Shown piece by piece: positions 1 through 10,876 of a DNA stretch of 64,000 nt; position 1 is the stretch's first letter, and every line of letters begins with the position of its first letter. Origin of the DNA: Taenia hydatigena. Taxonomy: Eukaryota; Platyhelminthes; Cestoda; Cyclophyllidea; Taeniidae. Position numbers and translations under genes: made by a program. The DNA lies in assembly GCA_036345935.2 (NCBI GenBank), contig JADWOT020000031.1:295851-359850 (forward strand), given 5' to 3'. The notes under the pieces are model-generated. The model was not told the origin of the DNA. It made no database searches and saw only the letters and a program-made list of their open reading frames with translations.

Positions 1-85
1 AAAAGGAGGTCAAATTGAGTCACTCACACTGGCTGCAACGTGGCGGAAGCGTTGCGGGTTTATCATTACCACCACAGCTTGAGTG
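1..85 (+). repeat. Short diverged repeat, partner of 3605-3690 (minus)
   Basis: The first 85 bases align, in inverted orientation, with 3605-3690. Shared text includes ctggctgcaa followed by gtgg in both copies. Read in the matching frame, this copy gives LSHSHWLQRG while the partner gives MSHSYWLQSG, so the similarity holds at protein level. The copy is cut by the window edge and runs into a stop within about 30 codons. It is probably a fragment of an old mobile element or duplicated exon; the family is not recognised. Confidence 0.5.
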
Positions 86-949
86 ACATGCAAAGTTAAA
101 TGTGTACCGTTGTTAAGTGCTTACTGCAAGGCTTTAATCAATGAATCGCAACATTCACAATCGGCACCGATGCTCTCATATATGAGCTTGAATGTGCTTA
201 AAAAATAAGGTGTTGAGCTGGAATGCACCTCTTGATCAACGAAACCGAAAGGAAAAGGACTCTTTCTGCTGCACTACTGCACAATTGAAAGCCTTTGTTC
301 ATCATCCTCTAGATTTATCAATTCGAAACCCCTTTAGGTGGTACGTTCGAATTCTTCTTACAAAACCTACACATGATATCAGAGGTTTTTAAATGCCTTT
401 ATCTACTGACTTGCCAACTAGCTATGGTGACAACTCCGTTATCATTATTTGAGTCGGTGCAGCAAAGTGGTGTTCGTACTTTGTAAAGTTGTACATTACA
501 CAGGCTCTTAGCTTATAGACTGACCACAGCCCATTAAGTGGAAGAATTTCGTGATGGCTGGGTAATCTGCCTCACTAACCTTCGCATGGGAGGATAAGCT
601 GCTCTGTGAGAATGGCCAGGCGATCCCGCACAGGATAGAACTCGCTGGCGTTTTGCTACCCAAATTTCACTTTCTTCGACTTCGTATCACGCACATAGCA
701 AATTGTGCGATGCTTATTTGGTCCTAATCATCGTACCCGAAATTGGCCTCTCTTAAATAAACTTTTTTCAACTGTTGCATTCGCAAAATTAATTATAGCA
801 AGACTAAGCATCGTTTTCAACTGCATGCGATTTGCATTTTATGCAACAACAACAAATTCGCGATTCCCAGTTGCTTTTTTTTAAAATTAGTGCCACTCAG
901 TGCCGAAATCACTGGGCCATTAAAGAGCCGCTTACTGTCAGTGGTTGTT
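86..949. other. No gene recognised
   Basis: Only short open frames occur here, the largest being 66 codons at 192-392 on the plus strand, with no recognisable motif. A small imperfect dyad around gcatgcgatttgcattttatgc lies near 823-844. Nothing else stands out. Confidence 0.6.
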
Positions 950-1132
950 TCAAAGGCTGTTGGGTAGAATTTCGTCTCCTGACACAGTCTGCGTGATCTT
1001 TACGCCGACTAGCCCATGTGGATTGGTTTGCTTAACAAATGCACCCGATTTTGGTTTGTGGTAGAAGTTGGCACTGTCGTTCGCCACTGAGTGATGTGCC
1101 ATTAGGTCGGAAATATCCTTCTTTATTCTCAA
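950..1132 (-). repeat. Coding-derived repeat, copy A (partner 4095-4305)
   Basis: On the minus strand this is a 60-codon open frame containing ANFYH, then VKQT, LVGVKITQTVSGDEI. The segment at 4095-4305 carries ANFYH, VKQIT, LIGVEM and a later DEI-like remnant in the same order, with about 55 extra bases inserted near 4130-4185. The agreement of frame between two clearly diverged copies suggests descent from a translated sequence, such as an ancient transposon ORF. It has no start context worth calling and no known family. Confidence 0.45.
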
Positions 1133-3356
1133 CTGACTGACACTCTCTAATTAGAAAATTAAGCTAGCTAAATCTCCAGCAATCTAATTTACCCCTCATT
1201 CGTGCTTGATCTATTCCCCTTCTATAACCACTGAGGTATGAATGCGTTTCCTGTGCAAACGATAGCAATTACAACTACGTTGACAGAAATCTAGTGCTAG
1301 GCATGACAGCGCTTCAGTTTACTCATTAAAATGACTCAAATATGGCAGCGCTACCTCGCTCTCTACTTATTAACTTTAAGTAGACGTAGGGATTCATTTC
1401 GAATACTCATCCGATTAAAACCACTTCTTACGTTGTCCACATCTATATTCAAAGCCTGCGTGAAGCAAATTTGCATCTGAGGGCGTGTTTAGACACTCTA
1501 ATTAGATCCGTTCAATTCTGGGCAGAAATGCGCAGCCCTTAATTTGCTGGATAGAATGCGTTCCAGCTGCATGTACCAGCTTAGAATTCCTTCCCGCAGG
1601 GCAGCTTCATTTCACCTATTCACTTCCTATGCTGTGTCACATAGCACTCGTGATAACACTTTTGCATGAGAAAAAATTTGTCTATTTTGCGGTGCTTCAT
1701 TCTAAAACTTTGTTTGTTTAGCTGTTGGTTGCGGTCATTTGGGTGAATCTATTGCCCTTGCAGGATGGATTGAGCACTGGGCCGTTCCAGCAGTCCCAAT
1801 CCTACCTTTTTGATCAGCATGCACTTTCCTTTTAAGTATTATGCCGTCATAGTTTTCAAAGAAGTCTCGATACGCAGCATTAGTGGCAGTAAGACAGATA
1901 TAAGTTCAGAGTAATGCTATCCTGATTTATGTCGCTAGTGGCCAGCTTTGGTGTTGTGAAGAAATCGCATGGGCCTTAGATGCAAGAAGTACTGTTATCT
2001 TATAACAGGAGGACTGAGAATGACATCTCCCTTCGGCAAGAAAGCTGGCAACACGGAAAGCGACACCATTCGTGAATCATCTAAAGAAGTTTTTCTTGCT
2101 GCTTAATTCAATGATGCCCGCATTTATTACATGCCGCGTGTTGCCTGTACCGGTGACGTCACCTCTCACAGCGGTGAAGCTCAAGCAAATATGCATGATT
2201 GCAAGGGCGATTACAGTCAATCCACCCGGTCTATTAACCTCCCTCATTAAATTTTATTGGTCTAGTGTTACACGCAGCCTATTATGGACACCGCTGCTCT
2301 GAAACTAAACCACTGTAGAAGTTGTGAAACTCAGAATAGGACACACATTACGTTTGCGGGATCAGCGACAGTGGATGATATTGCAAGCCCACAGGATGCT
2401 TTTTATTATGGCAGGACAAGCAAGGTTAATCCGTGTCTCATTAGGATAAAAATTTATACCCTTCTGCTTTCCACAATTCGAATTAGTCCCCAGGCTCAAG
2501 CCAGTCCTTCTAGTACATCCATTGGTTAAGCACATTGGTCGTAGGATAGTGACATTAACTTAGCTTGACTTGGCGACTGAATCTCGCCATGTTGCTGCTT
2601 CAGTCAAGTGAAGGTGTTAGCCAGCTATCATCACATTCTACGGTACTGCACATGACAGCACAATGAATTTAGATTCCCGATAAAAAAACAATGCACGAAG
2701 ACACGCTTTGTGGTGCATACTCGTCGAGATGTGCTTCAATGGACAAGGTAGCACTTAATAAGGTCTATAAATCGGTATAGCTAATGGCAAAACTGACGCA
2801 GTAATTGTGTTTCTCAGTACCTGTAAATGAATCGATAAAGCTAACGATTCTAGTCAGCCATCGTGCGATAATACTATTATCTGCAAAGATGCTGCTTTAA
2901 AATATTGTCAACTTAATTTCGAATGTGTTCAAATGTAAGTAGCCTTTCATCATCTCGCCGACATTGAGGAATTGATTTTGGACCGATCATTTGATGGGCA
3001 GCAGTTCAATTCTAATTGCAAATCAAAAGATCGCATTTGACACACTTTGGCGTATGAGGAAAAAGGATGTTCTAAATATGGTTCTGTGACCTTCCTCGCA
3101 TTGAGGTAACATGCTTGCACTGGGCTGCAATGCTTCATCACTGGTTAATAACTGATGAGCCTCATTTGTCGAAGTTCAGAGAAGTCTGACGCAATATCTA
3201 GGTTACTTAGGATTTTTCCTTTTACCGGATTTTCAGCAATGTGTGAGCCTTGTTGCCATCATTTTTGCAGGATTCTGCAGTGCTCAATGCCACAAAATGA
3301 TCATTCGCACATCTTGTTGGTATCGCGCATTTGGAACCCATACTGCGATTAGGTGA
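1133..3356. other. No gene recognised
   Basis: Open frames are all under 85 codons (for example 2072-2302 and 2284-2529 on the plus strand, 2950-3141 on the minus strand) and show no family motif. No tandem or inverted repeat was noticed. The stretch looks like ordinary intergenic or intronic DNA. Confidence 0.55.
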
Positions 3357-3695
3357 TTAAGCACCTTCTTTATTACTTCGGCATAGTAGATGATCCGTGA
3401 TAGCGGATGGTTCAACAGGTGACTCATTCTGCGTCGGGCACTCTGACGTTCGAGTGCTAATGTTTTTGTGCCTATTATTCAGGGAGAAAGTATACACCGC
3501 TGTTTTCACTTGTCCACATATCTCATAAAACAAAATATTATTCACAGGCAATGACTGATCATACCTCTGTGAATAAAAATGGAAAGACTCACCAATCGCT
3601 TCTCTCACTGCCCGTGAGTGTGATGATGGACACGCAACGTGACTGCCACTTTGCAGCCAATATGAGTGGCTCATGTTTACCTTCCATTCAGCCAA
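3357..3695 (-). CDS. Uncharacterised 112-codon ORF with a repeated N-terminal motif
   Basis: This minus-strand frame runs 112 codons to a stop at 3357. An ATG in the sequence VNMSHSYWLQSG lies close to its start. The same motif, as LSHSHWLQRG, is encoded at 1-85 on the other strand, which is the only evidence that the frame was once translated. The remainder is mixed, polar and has no membrane segment or signal peptide I can see. It may be an exon, a transposon-protein fragment or a chance frame. No splice sites were convincing. Function is unknown. Confidence 0.25.
   Translation of the reverse strand: MAEWKVNMSHSYWLQSGSHVACPSSHSRAVREAIGESFHFYSQRYDQSLPVNNILFYEICGQVKTAVYTFSLNNRHKNISTRTSECPTQNESPVEPSAITDHLLCRSNKEGA
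3605..3690 (-). repeat. Short diverged repeat, partner of 1-85
   Basis: This is the inverted counterpart of the window's first 85 bases, lying inside the minus-strand ORF 3357-3695. Similarity fades after about 85 bases on the downstream side, so only the part encoding SHSYWLQSG and its immediate neighbours is shared. Confidence 0.5.
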
Positions 3696-3751
3696 TCAAG
3701 CATAGCAGCCAACTCATTGCTCTTAAACAGAGTCATTTAATGGTTGAATGA

Positions 3752-4094
3752 CTGCCTTTTAATCTCCTGTTGCTTTTAATTCGCGTAAGTGCACGAAATC
3801 CAAATTTGGCATGCACTGATACATCTCATTAGATTAATCTGAAGTAGCAAAACGGAAAGCCCTCTATTTTCCACATTTATTATCGTGCATTAGTTGCGGA
3901 ACCAGGCCTCAACTGGAGTCATCTCGTCGATGGTGTCTCATCGTTTTTGGATATTATTCTTGTTGGAGTGTTCGTGCATTGTATTATTCTGCGGTGACTT
4001 GGTATGCGGTAGAAAGAGTTTACTTAGATTTTAGAGCCGTAGATGTTGCGCAAGTGCCTTTTAATAGGTTTACTTTTCGAGGCATAGAATGCTG
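3752..4094. other. No gene recognised
   Basis: No open frame of note and no repeat noticed between the ORF at 3357-3695 and the repeat at 4095. Confidence 0.6.
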
Positions 4095-4305
4095 TACTAG
4101 GTGTAATTTCGTCTGCTGACAATGTCTGCGTGATTTTCATCCATTGTATTTTGGCTAAATTAGACTCATCTCACCGACAGACATTTCTACGCCTATTAGC
4201 TCTTGCAGAGTGATCTGCTTAACAATTTCATTATGCATTATTCCATGGTAGAAGTTAGCACGGTATTTATTGCAGAATTAGGCCCATCTGTGGCAACTAA
4301 CCTTA
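4095..4305 (-). repeat. Coding-derived repeat, copy B (partner 950-1132)
   Basis: It shares taatttcgtc, then gtctgcgtga, and later tggtagaagtt with the segment at 955-1120, in the same order and orientation. On the minus strand it reads ANFYHG, VKQIT and LIGVEM before stops appear. Relative to copy A it carries about 55 extra bases (near 4130-4185) that interrupt the conserved frame, so this copy is more decayed. Confidence 0.45.
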
Positions 4306-5159
4306 AGCAAATCGTAAATCAGTCTGTAATTATGCATTCGGAGGCCACTCCTTCAATTGGAGAAAACAACCAACCTCTTTGACTACTGCAGCCCGTGTAG
4401 CTCCTCCGACGATGTAAGACATCATAAAAGATTACGCAGATGTAGATGATGACAGGAATTGTTCCGAAAAGCAATTTTCAGCTTTGAGGCAATCTTATTT
4501 CTCCCCGAGTGAGAACCTATAATATCAGCGCACCAACCGAAACTTTTAAATCATTTATTTACTTCCGTTGAAATCAGCTGTTTGATTTAGGAATAAATAT
4601 GGGACCACTAATATATAGAACGTCAGCTGTTTGTCTTGACCTATTCTATTTTAAAACCTTAAAATTAGTTCAAAATTTCACATTTGACCCCTTGCTTACC
4701 CACATTGCTCTCTAATTTCCATTCGCCTAAAACAGTGTATTTGTTCATGCCAAATGTCTATCTCTGACTGTTATATCTCCGCTGATCCAATTTATCGTGC
4801 ACTCATGTCTGCACCCAGTTCGCTTCCCATTCGTGAAACTGCATATTTGCTTTCAGTTCTGCCTGAAAAGACTAGAAAAGAAATAACGGTTTGGTGCAAA
4901 TCAAACGAGAAAGTTGGCATCACTGCTGAGGTTCAGAAATGTTCTAGGTCTTTCTGTAGTTCTAAAGCAAAGGTATCCGCTTAGGGAGCATAAGCGGCAA
5001 ATGCGCTCTTAACACGAGTAATCTTTTATCACATTCAAGGCAGGTTTCTCCTGCTACGTAATGGTCGGACTGACATCTCTACGATAGCATTGTTGGCCAT
5101 CAAGTGGTGTAGGTTCTTGGGATGAAGAATAATTTTATTAGGCTAGAGGCAGTTAGGAT
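4306..5159. other. Intergenic, one small ORF at 4754-4984
   Basis: The only frame with a reasonable ATG context (gccaaatgt) is 4754-4984 on the plus strand, 76 codons. It is rich in serine and lysine, with three cysteines in its last 25 residues. It matches nothing I know and lies in the size range expected by chance. Confidence 0.4.
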
Positions 5160-5480
5160 AGCATTTCTTATTGCAAAGAAGGAATAAGCAGCAAGCGTAC
5201 TAGAACACAACTGTAAGCTGAGCTTTGCCTGCATTTTGTAGAGACACTGGGAAGACAAAGAAATTTAGACTAGGATAGGCTAGTCCTGATTGCATAGTCT
5301 ATCATTCATTTTTGCGTCCACTTCCGTGCTCAATCATTCAAGTAATGTTACGTTCGCATCTCAAAATCTATCAAAAAGATGTTAGGAATAGATTAGCCCT
5401 TTAAATTCATTCTCTCAGACAAATGGGATCGTTGAAACTTAGTGATAGATGTAGCCTCATGCACCCACCTACCTCAAATA
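5160..5480 (+). repeat. Dispersed repeat, copy A (partner 9660-9990)
   Basis: Aligned blocks include an ataagcagcaagcgtac block here against ataagtagcaaacgtac at 9680, then ctagg followed by tag, then tcaagtaatg against tctagtaatg, and ctcaaaatctatcaaaaag against ctcagaatccacgaaaaag. Order and orientation agree over about 320 bases with small indels. No reading frame is preserved, so this is probably a non-coding part of a mobile element or an old segmental duplication. Confidence 0.5.
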
Positions 5481-6799
5481 TTGTCTTGATATTTCTTGAA
5501 AGCCAAATTTACTTATTTTCTATCCTTTCCTTCTAACGCGTCACTCAGCCAATTTTACTTTAAATGAGATGCTTGAATCCTACAAATATAACGGATGAGC
5601 TTTTGGTGAAGGAGTTGTCACCAGCCTACTGATTATGATTCAGGCAGTCAAACATTTTGCTATTTTGCAAACTCATGGAAGATAAGTAGTGCAGGATGCA
5701 GTTTTTCACCATACTTTAATTGAATTAAGATGAGTAATGCACGCAGATCATTTTAAAAATTATTTGGTGCAAAAATGACTGCTGGCTCAATAATGAGGAG
5801 AGAATAAATGGAAATTTTGGCATCAGTAGCAGACAAACCTTGACTTCATTTTCATTTCTTCACAGACAAAAGCAAATGCGCTTTAAGTGCCTATATATCT
5901 AATTGCGTCAAGTTTAATTTGTGAGCGCTTATTAGCACGGTATAGCACGGAGTGTGGTTTCTTAGCCCTTCGTATGATTTGGTACACACTTAAGAAGCAT
6001 TTGCGTACAATTCTGGTCGAAAGTAGAAATCGTCCTTTGCATCACTGAATTTAGAAGCATATGCTCTCAACGTCCGAAGTACTGATGACTCATCTGCATC
6101 AATCCATCCGTTAACCGACCGATCGATAAGGCAAACTATTTCAAAGCCAGTGCGTATTGGTCAAATCATTAGGAGATCGATGTGATGCAGGACCCTTTTA
6201 TATACGACGCCATTTTATTGCTTTTTATTTTTAGAGAATGAGCTATGCGGGACGGTAGTTGCACCGGCAAGTGAAACTGACTGAAAATGTCAGCATTTTA
6301 ACTTGTATTAAGGGAAAGGGTCCTCCTCTGAAGATGTCTTGAGCAGTAAGATTCTACTTCTGAGCAGTCAACAAAGGAGCCACATCAACCCAGTTTATTA
6401 ATTGCAATTGGATTGTGTCTTCCACAAAGGCATCCCAAATGATAGCTGTTAAACAACACCATGGAAATGTGCCGGATCGGTGAGTCTAGCAAGATCCATC
6501 CAGAAAGCTGCTTTAAAATGTCTTCTAGTAAGTAAATTGATTCTTCATTGAATGACGACAATGTACAATTGTTAAATGGGCAATTTGATATTAATGCATT
6601 TTCATTTACACGTTACTACCTGCAGTTAATAAAGAGGAGAACTATTAGATGCACTTAAATTGGCAGGTTTAATTGCTGATATTAGGCCTTGCAAAATATT
6701 TTACATCCTAAGTAGAAGTAGATTAACAACCCTTTACCATCATGGGTAGTTTATGAGGTCTTAGCTTTACTGTTATTTGCAGAATCAAAAAGCAAATAA
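5481..6799. other. No gene recognised
   Basis: A+T-rich sequence without open frames of note and without a repeat I could pair. It ends where the left arm of the long inverted repeat begins. Confidence 0.6.
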
Positions 6800-7400
6800 T
6801 GGCATTTCCACTTTCTATAAAAGCTTATTTATACTCACGGTCTCAAATACATTCATATTTGCTTTTGGTAATTTCTGTTTGTCGGCCATAAATGCTTTTG
6901 CATGCTGCGTTGTTAAATATAAATTAGTACTACTCTAAAGCTGTGATGCTTGCTGTTGCACACACAACTCTCCTAACTGACCTAATAAAGACCGCTACAA
7001 TCCAAATCAACGTTTAGCTGCAGCGTAAAATTTAAGGACATGATTCGGTAAGAAAATGAGTGGAGAGATGTCCTGACTCACTCCCAGTGTACACGAAACC
7101 CGCCTTTGCCATATACTTCGGTCCACTGACATTCTTCGAACGGAGAAGGGAGAGGCGGAGAAGAAACAAAAGGCCACATAGTGCTAGGGCGAAACGTAGC
7201 AGAGGAGAGGCGTATAAGACGAACTAGGTCGTGGAAGTGAGAATATTCAGAAGTTTCGCGATTAACAGCATATCTAGCGTTGATGTGATAGAATTCTTCC
7301 CTGCTGCATGTACAGAATTCATCAGTGGCACGTGTTGCACGCAGCATGTCACGTGGTCTATCTCATTGTCGTGTCAGCAGTAAATTTCTTTTGCGTGTTG
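6800..7400 (+). repeat. Left arm of a long inverted repeat
   Basis: This segment is the diverged reverse complement of 8820-9350. Matching blocks in order include cttatttata, aactctc, taatcaacgttt-type text near 7005, ggtaagaaaat, cattcttcgaa against gttcttcgaa, aaaaggcc followed by catagtgctaggg, agacgaact, and atcagtggcacg. Similarity by eye is roughly two thirds with many indels. Long arms and a single-copy spacer fit an old inverted-repeat transposon or an inverted duplication. No flanking target duplication was visible. Confidence 0.65.
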
Positions 7401-8819
7401 CGTTGGTGGATTAGCAGCAGAGATGATGACGCCTGTGCGTCTGGTACTTCTTCCTCCTCCTCTCGCCTTATGGTAGGCTCCTTTCTTCAACCCTCTTTTA
7501 TTGGTGTGCATTGTTTCAGAGTTTTATCCGCTTTTACCGATTTTATTTAATAGGTCATGGCGTACCAACTCGCTAAGTCATTTAGATTTCATGACAGCAT
7601 TCTTACTGCTGATTTCAAATTAATCGTCAAATCTAGCAGCCCATCTGATCTGGATCTTAGCAGCTCCTACTGTGCAGGACAATGAATGAGTTCATCAAAG
7701 ATGTTGCATATTTGGGGATTTAATTATTTAATTAACTAATGCAACTTTTAGGAGACTAGTAGCCCAATTATGTAACTGACGCAATGGCAAAACAATTTTG
7801 CATAATGCGAGTATGGGGTGGCTCTGCATCGCGAGTATTTTAGTACCACTAGCACTGGTTGCCACAAGTTTCAATAAGTTGATATTATGGGTCTCAGCGG
7901 GATCAAATCATCGTCAACCCAAAGCAGTTCTTCCTCCCTTCTGCGAGATTCTAGCCAACTTTAAGATAGAAGTAAGGGGGATGCAAAGTAATTGGGAAAA
8001 TTTACACAAATAATGGCTTCCAACTTACTCATATGCTCATTTGTTAGTTAATAGACTTCTTAAATTCCACTCGATGGTCTTGAAGTATGTCTACTTCGCT
8101 ATGCGTACTTTGCAACGAGGAAAATTTCTGTCGCAGTGTCGCAAGATATGCTACCCGCTGTGATGCTCAACGTCGTTATCCTTCTCAGTGTTTACTTCAC
8201 TCTTTACGCCCTTGTCCACCCCACTTCGAACGAGCATTTTGCGTTCATTTTGTTTTTAAATAACTTTCCCTCCTCTGTTCGAAGGATGTTAATAGTCCAG
8301 TTTGTGGAGAACGGGTGGGATTCCCAAAAAATTTCAGATGGGTCAAGCATCCCTAACCTGACTTCTACTAATGTTTTTGTCTTAACGTCTCCCTTGATTT
8401 CGCTCATTCGATTACAGATTTTTGTGTGCCTACGAAAGTTGCGTGAGTAGTGAGGATGGCTGATGAAGGAAAAAATGGGATTAGGAAAGTGGGGGACAAA
8501 CATTTACAAAAGCATGGAATCAGAAATAGTCGGCAATCGTCTTACATAAGGGTAACTCTCGGAGCTCTTTATCGCAATTTATCCCCTATTTTACCAGTAA
8601 TGGCACTGTTTCGTATTGCTAACTTTGTTAAGTGCTAACTTGCGATATTTATACTCTGTCGACGATTAACGAACCAAATCGCCTTGACTGTGTGCTAGGC
8701 GAGGTTGGAAAAATTTAAAGGACGTGCTGCCTCCTTGCCTCTTCTGTCAAAAGTGTTTAGCCAAGATGGAAGGGTATGAAGGGAAATAAATTCCGATGCT
8801 ACATCTTAAATAAAGTTAA
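7401..8819. mobile_element. Spacer of the long inverted repeat (possible old transposon interior)
   Basis: The 1.4 kb between the arms contains overlapping open frames of about 100 codons on both strands: 8136-8450 (+, 104 codons, with a hydrophobic stretch in its first 30 residues) and 8204-8503 (-, 99 codons). Neither shows a transposase signature such as a DDE triad that I can place. If the structure is a terminal-inverted-repeat transposon, its transposase has decayed or was never present. The frames may equally be chance. Calling it mobile is inference from arm architecture only. Confidence 0.3.
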
Positions 8820-9350
8820 AATGGCACCGTTCTTCTCGAGGCCAACAGACACGGCACTACGACAGACCATGCGACACGCCGCGTGCCACTGATCGATTTC
8901 ACGCATGCACATTAGCGCTAGACATGTTGCTGTTCGCGATTCTCTGGACCATTATCATTCCTACTACTCAGTTCGTCTTTTACGGCTCCCCTAGCACTAT
9001 GCGGCCTTTTATTTCTTCACCGATCCTCCCTTCCTCTTTCGAAGAACACCAATAGGCCAAAGTTTAGGTTAAAGGCAGAAATTGTAGAAATTAAGGGTGA
9101 GTCATGACATACCCCTCTATTTTCTTACCAAACCATTTGTTTTCATTTTTCCTTATTTCCACGCCACAGTCAAACGTTGATTTAGATGGTAGCATTCTTG
9201 ATTAGGCACGTTGAGAGAGTTTTATGTGCTTCAGATTAATGCTTATTTATACTTAAAAACTACTGGCTAATTTTATAGCAGATGTGCGAATGTCGATGGG
9301 CGGATGTATAAATAAGTGGCTTGATAGAAGACTTAATGAAATTAAGAAAG
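8820..9350 (-). repeat. Right arm of a long inverted repeat
   Basis: This is the reverse-complement counterpart of 6800-7400. The best conserved parts lie at 8880-9060, including a catagtgctaggg block and the run encoding gatcagtggcacg on the minus strand. Outward of 9060 the match continues through the ggtaagaaaat and aatcaacgttt blocks to a ttatttata block near 9245-9320. The two arms together could pair into a hairpin of several hundred imperfect base pairs. Confidence 0.65.
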
Positions 9351-9659
9351 TAGGTTTACATTGAAAAATGCCCCGATTCAATTTGCAAATTATGCGCAGA
9401 CATTAGCGCTTAATAGCTTTTATTTGCTTGCATTCGTTTTCCCTTTTCATCTGCATAATCCACTCCTTTATCCTCTGTTGTAGAACAACTATTTTTCTTT
9501 GCTTGCGCCGGCGAGATCGGGCTACCTCTACTTTCCTCTCTAGTTATAGGCAAGCATTTTCGAAAGCACAGAACCAGAAACACTCACCGACAACCTACTT
9601 TTGCAAATTGCGTAGTTATATTTAGGGGTGAGTCGCAGATCCCTTTACCATACTCGTGC
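9351..9659. other. No gene recognised
   Basis: A 65-codon plus-strand frame (9428-9625) is the only open frame. It starts with a hydrophobic, cysteine-containing run but matches nothing known. Confidence 0.5.
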
Positions 9660-9990
9660 TTTGAGCATTTGATCAAATAAGTAGCAAACGTACAGGATCA
9701 CAGCTGCATGCCTACAGTTGCCTTCCTACTGTAGACGCACTGCAGTAAGCTGAGCTGGACTAGGCTACGTTAGATAAGGCATGGGTGGGCAGACCAACTC
9801 GACTATCTACCCTACTATATAAACCCCATTGATCCTTTGCATTCCATCATTCTAGTAATGCTTCATTTGCCGCTCAGAATCCACGAAAAAGACTTAGATG
9901 TCAATGATGCTCCTAATTTTGTCTTTCAGGTATAAGTATTCATTGTATACGCCCAAGCACTAAGAGCACCTATGGACTAAGGAATGAGAT
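9660..9990 (+). repeat. Dispersed repeat, copy B (partner 5160-5480)
   Basis: Direct-orientation partner of 5160-5480, 4.5 kb away. It begins near a gcatttgatcaaataag block, continues through the aagctgagctggac segment (compare aagctgagctttgc), and ends shortly after the ctcagaatccacgaaaaag block. Confidence 0.5.
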
Positions 9991-10453
9991 GCAACTTTCA
10001 TGCCGTCTGATTCTCTCTCAAGTTCCTCTCCAGCACTACTACTGTAAGCATCCCATGCTTCGCTGCTATTCCTTACGGTCTTACACCACAATGAGCCTTA
10101 CGTGATACGCGACCGCGCCCCACCACACCTTGTTTGGCCGTCCGCCTAACCATTACGGATTTGCATATGCACATTCGTGCATTCACCTCCCTTTGTTGCT
10201 TTTAGTGCGACCAGAACTGGTTCCTCCTCCATCCTCATTGTGTTTTCTCAATTTGACATCCTTCAAAGCAAAATTCACGTTTCTCCTATTTCCTTCTCCT
10301 CCCAAGTCAGTCTCAATCGATGCTATTTTGGTGAGTTCCATCCGTTTTCTGATTGTTTATGTCCATACTGGCACCCTTACCTCATTTATAAGTCATGATT
10401 TATGCCAATCGGGAGTCTGAACTTCGATTAAACTGTACTGAACCTTATCAAAG
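9991..10453. other. Pyrimidine-rich intergenic stretch
   Basis: The plus strand is rich in C and T between about 10180 and 10320. That yields two overlapping open frames (10130-10420 and 10177-10398) dominated by S, P, L and F, a typical artefact of pyrimidine-rich DNA. No gene is supported. Confidence 0.5.
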
Positions 10454-10876
10454 ATGATCGCATCTTATTCTTTTGCTTTTGTCTTCTTCCGTACCAGTGC
10501 TCATGTGCCCTATTTCCTTTTACGACTTCAGCCCATCCTAGACCCCACCTATTCAGCCTCTCTTCCTATTGTACCCTTGAGAATGAAGTCAAGTACGTCG
10601 ATTTATTATAACCTCGGGATTTGTTTTCCAGTTGGCCCTTTACTTATCGCATTGCCAATGTTCGTCTTTTGTTCTTTTAGAGGAAATATATATCAAACAC
10701 AGAAACTTACAACAATGATCACTTTTTCTCCTGTTTTAGTCGCAAATTTCACTATGAAACGTGAATATGCACTCCTCTTAGAAGAAGGATGGTTCGTTAT
10801 CATGTATTTATATGAAGATTGCGATAGCCATGTGGTATATTGTTACCTATTGAGGTGTCGACAGGGGACAACTTAA
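10454..10876 (+). CDS. Uncharacterised 140-codon ORF whose end lies in a dispersed repeat
   Basis: The frame starts at an ATG at 10454 and runs to 10876. The N-terminal 110 residues are hydrophobic and aromatic, with possible membrane segments around residues 5-25 and 55-80. The last 40 codons fall inside the repeat 10700-11435. There the partner copy at 63 kb encodes the same C-terminal text (REYA, EEG, YLYED, CYLLRCRQ and TT before the stop) apart from two in-frame stops. This argues either that the repeat once encoded a protein or simply that the copies have few indels there. No family recognised. Confidence 0.25.
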   Translation: MIASYSFAFVFFRTSAHVPYFLLRLQPILDPTYSASLPIVPLRMKSSTSIYYNLGICFPVGPLLIALPMFVFCSFRGNIYQTQKLTTMITFSPVLVANFTMKREYALLLEEGWFVIMYLYEDCDSHVVYCYLLRCRQGTT

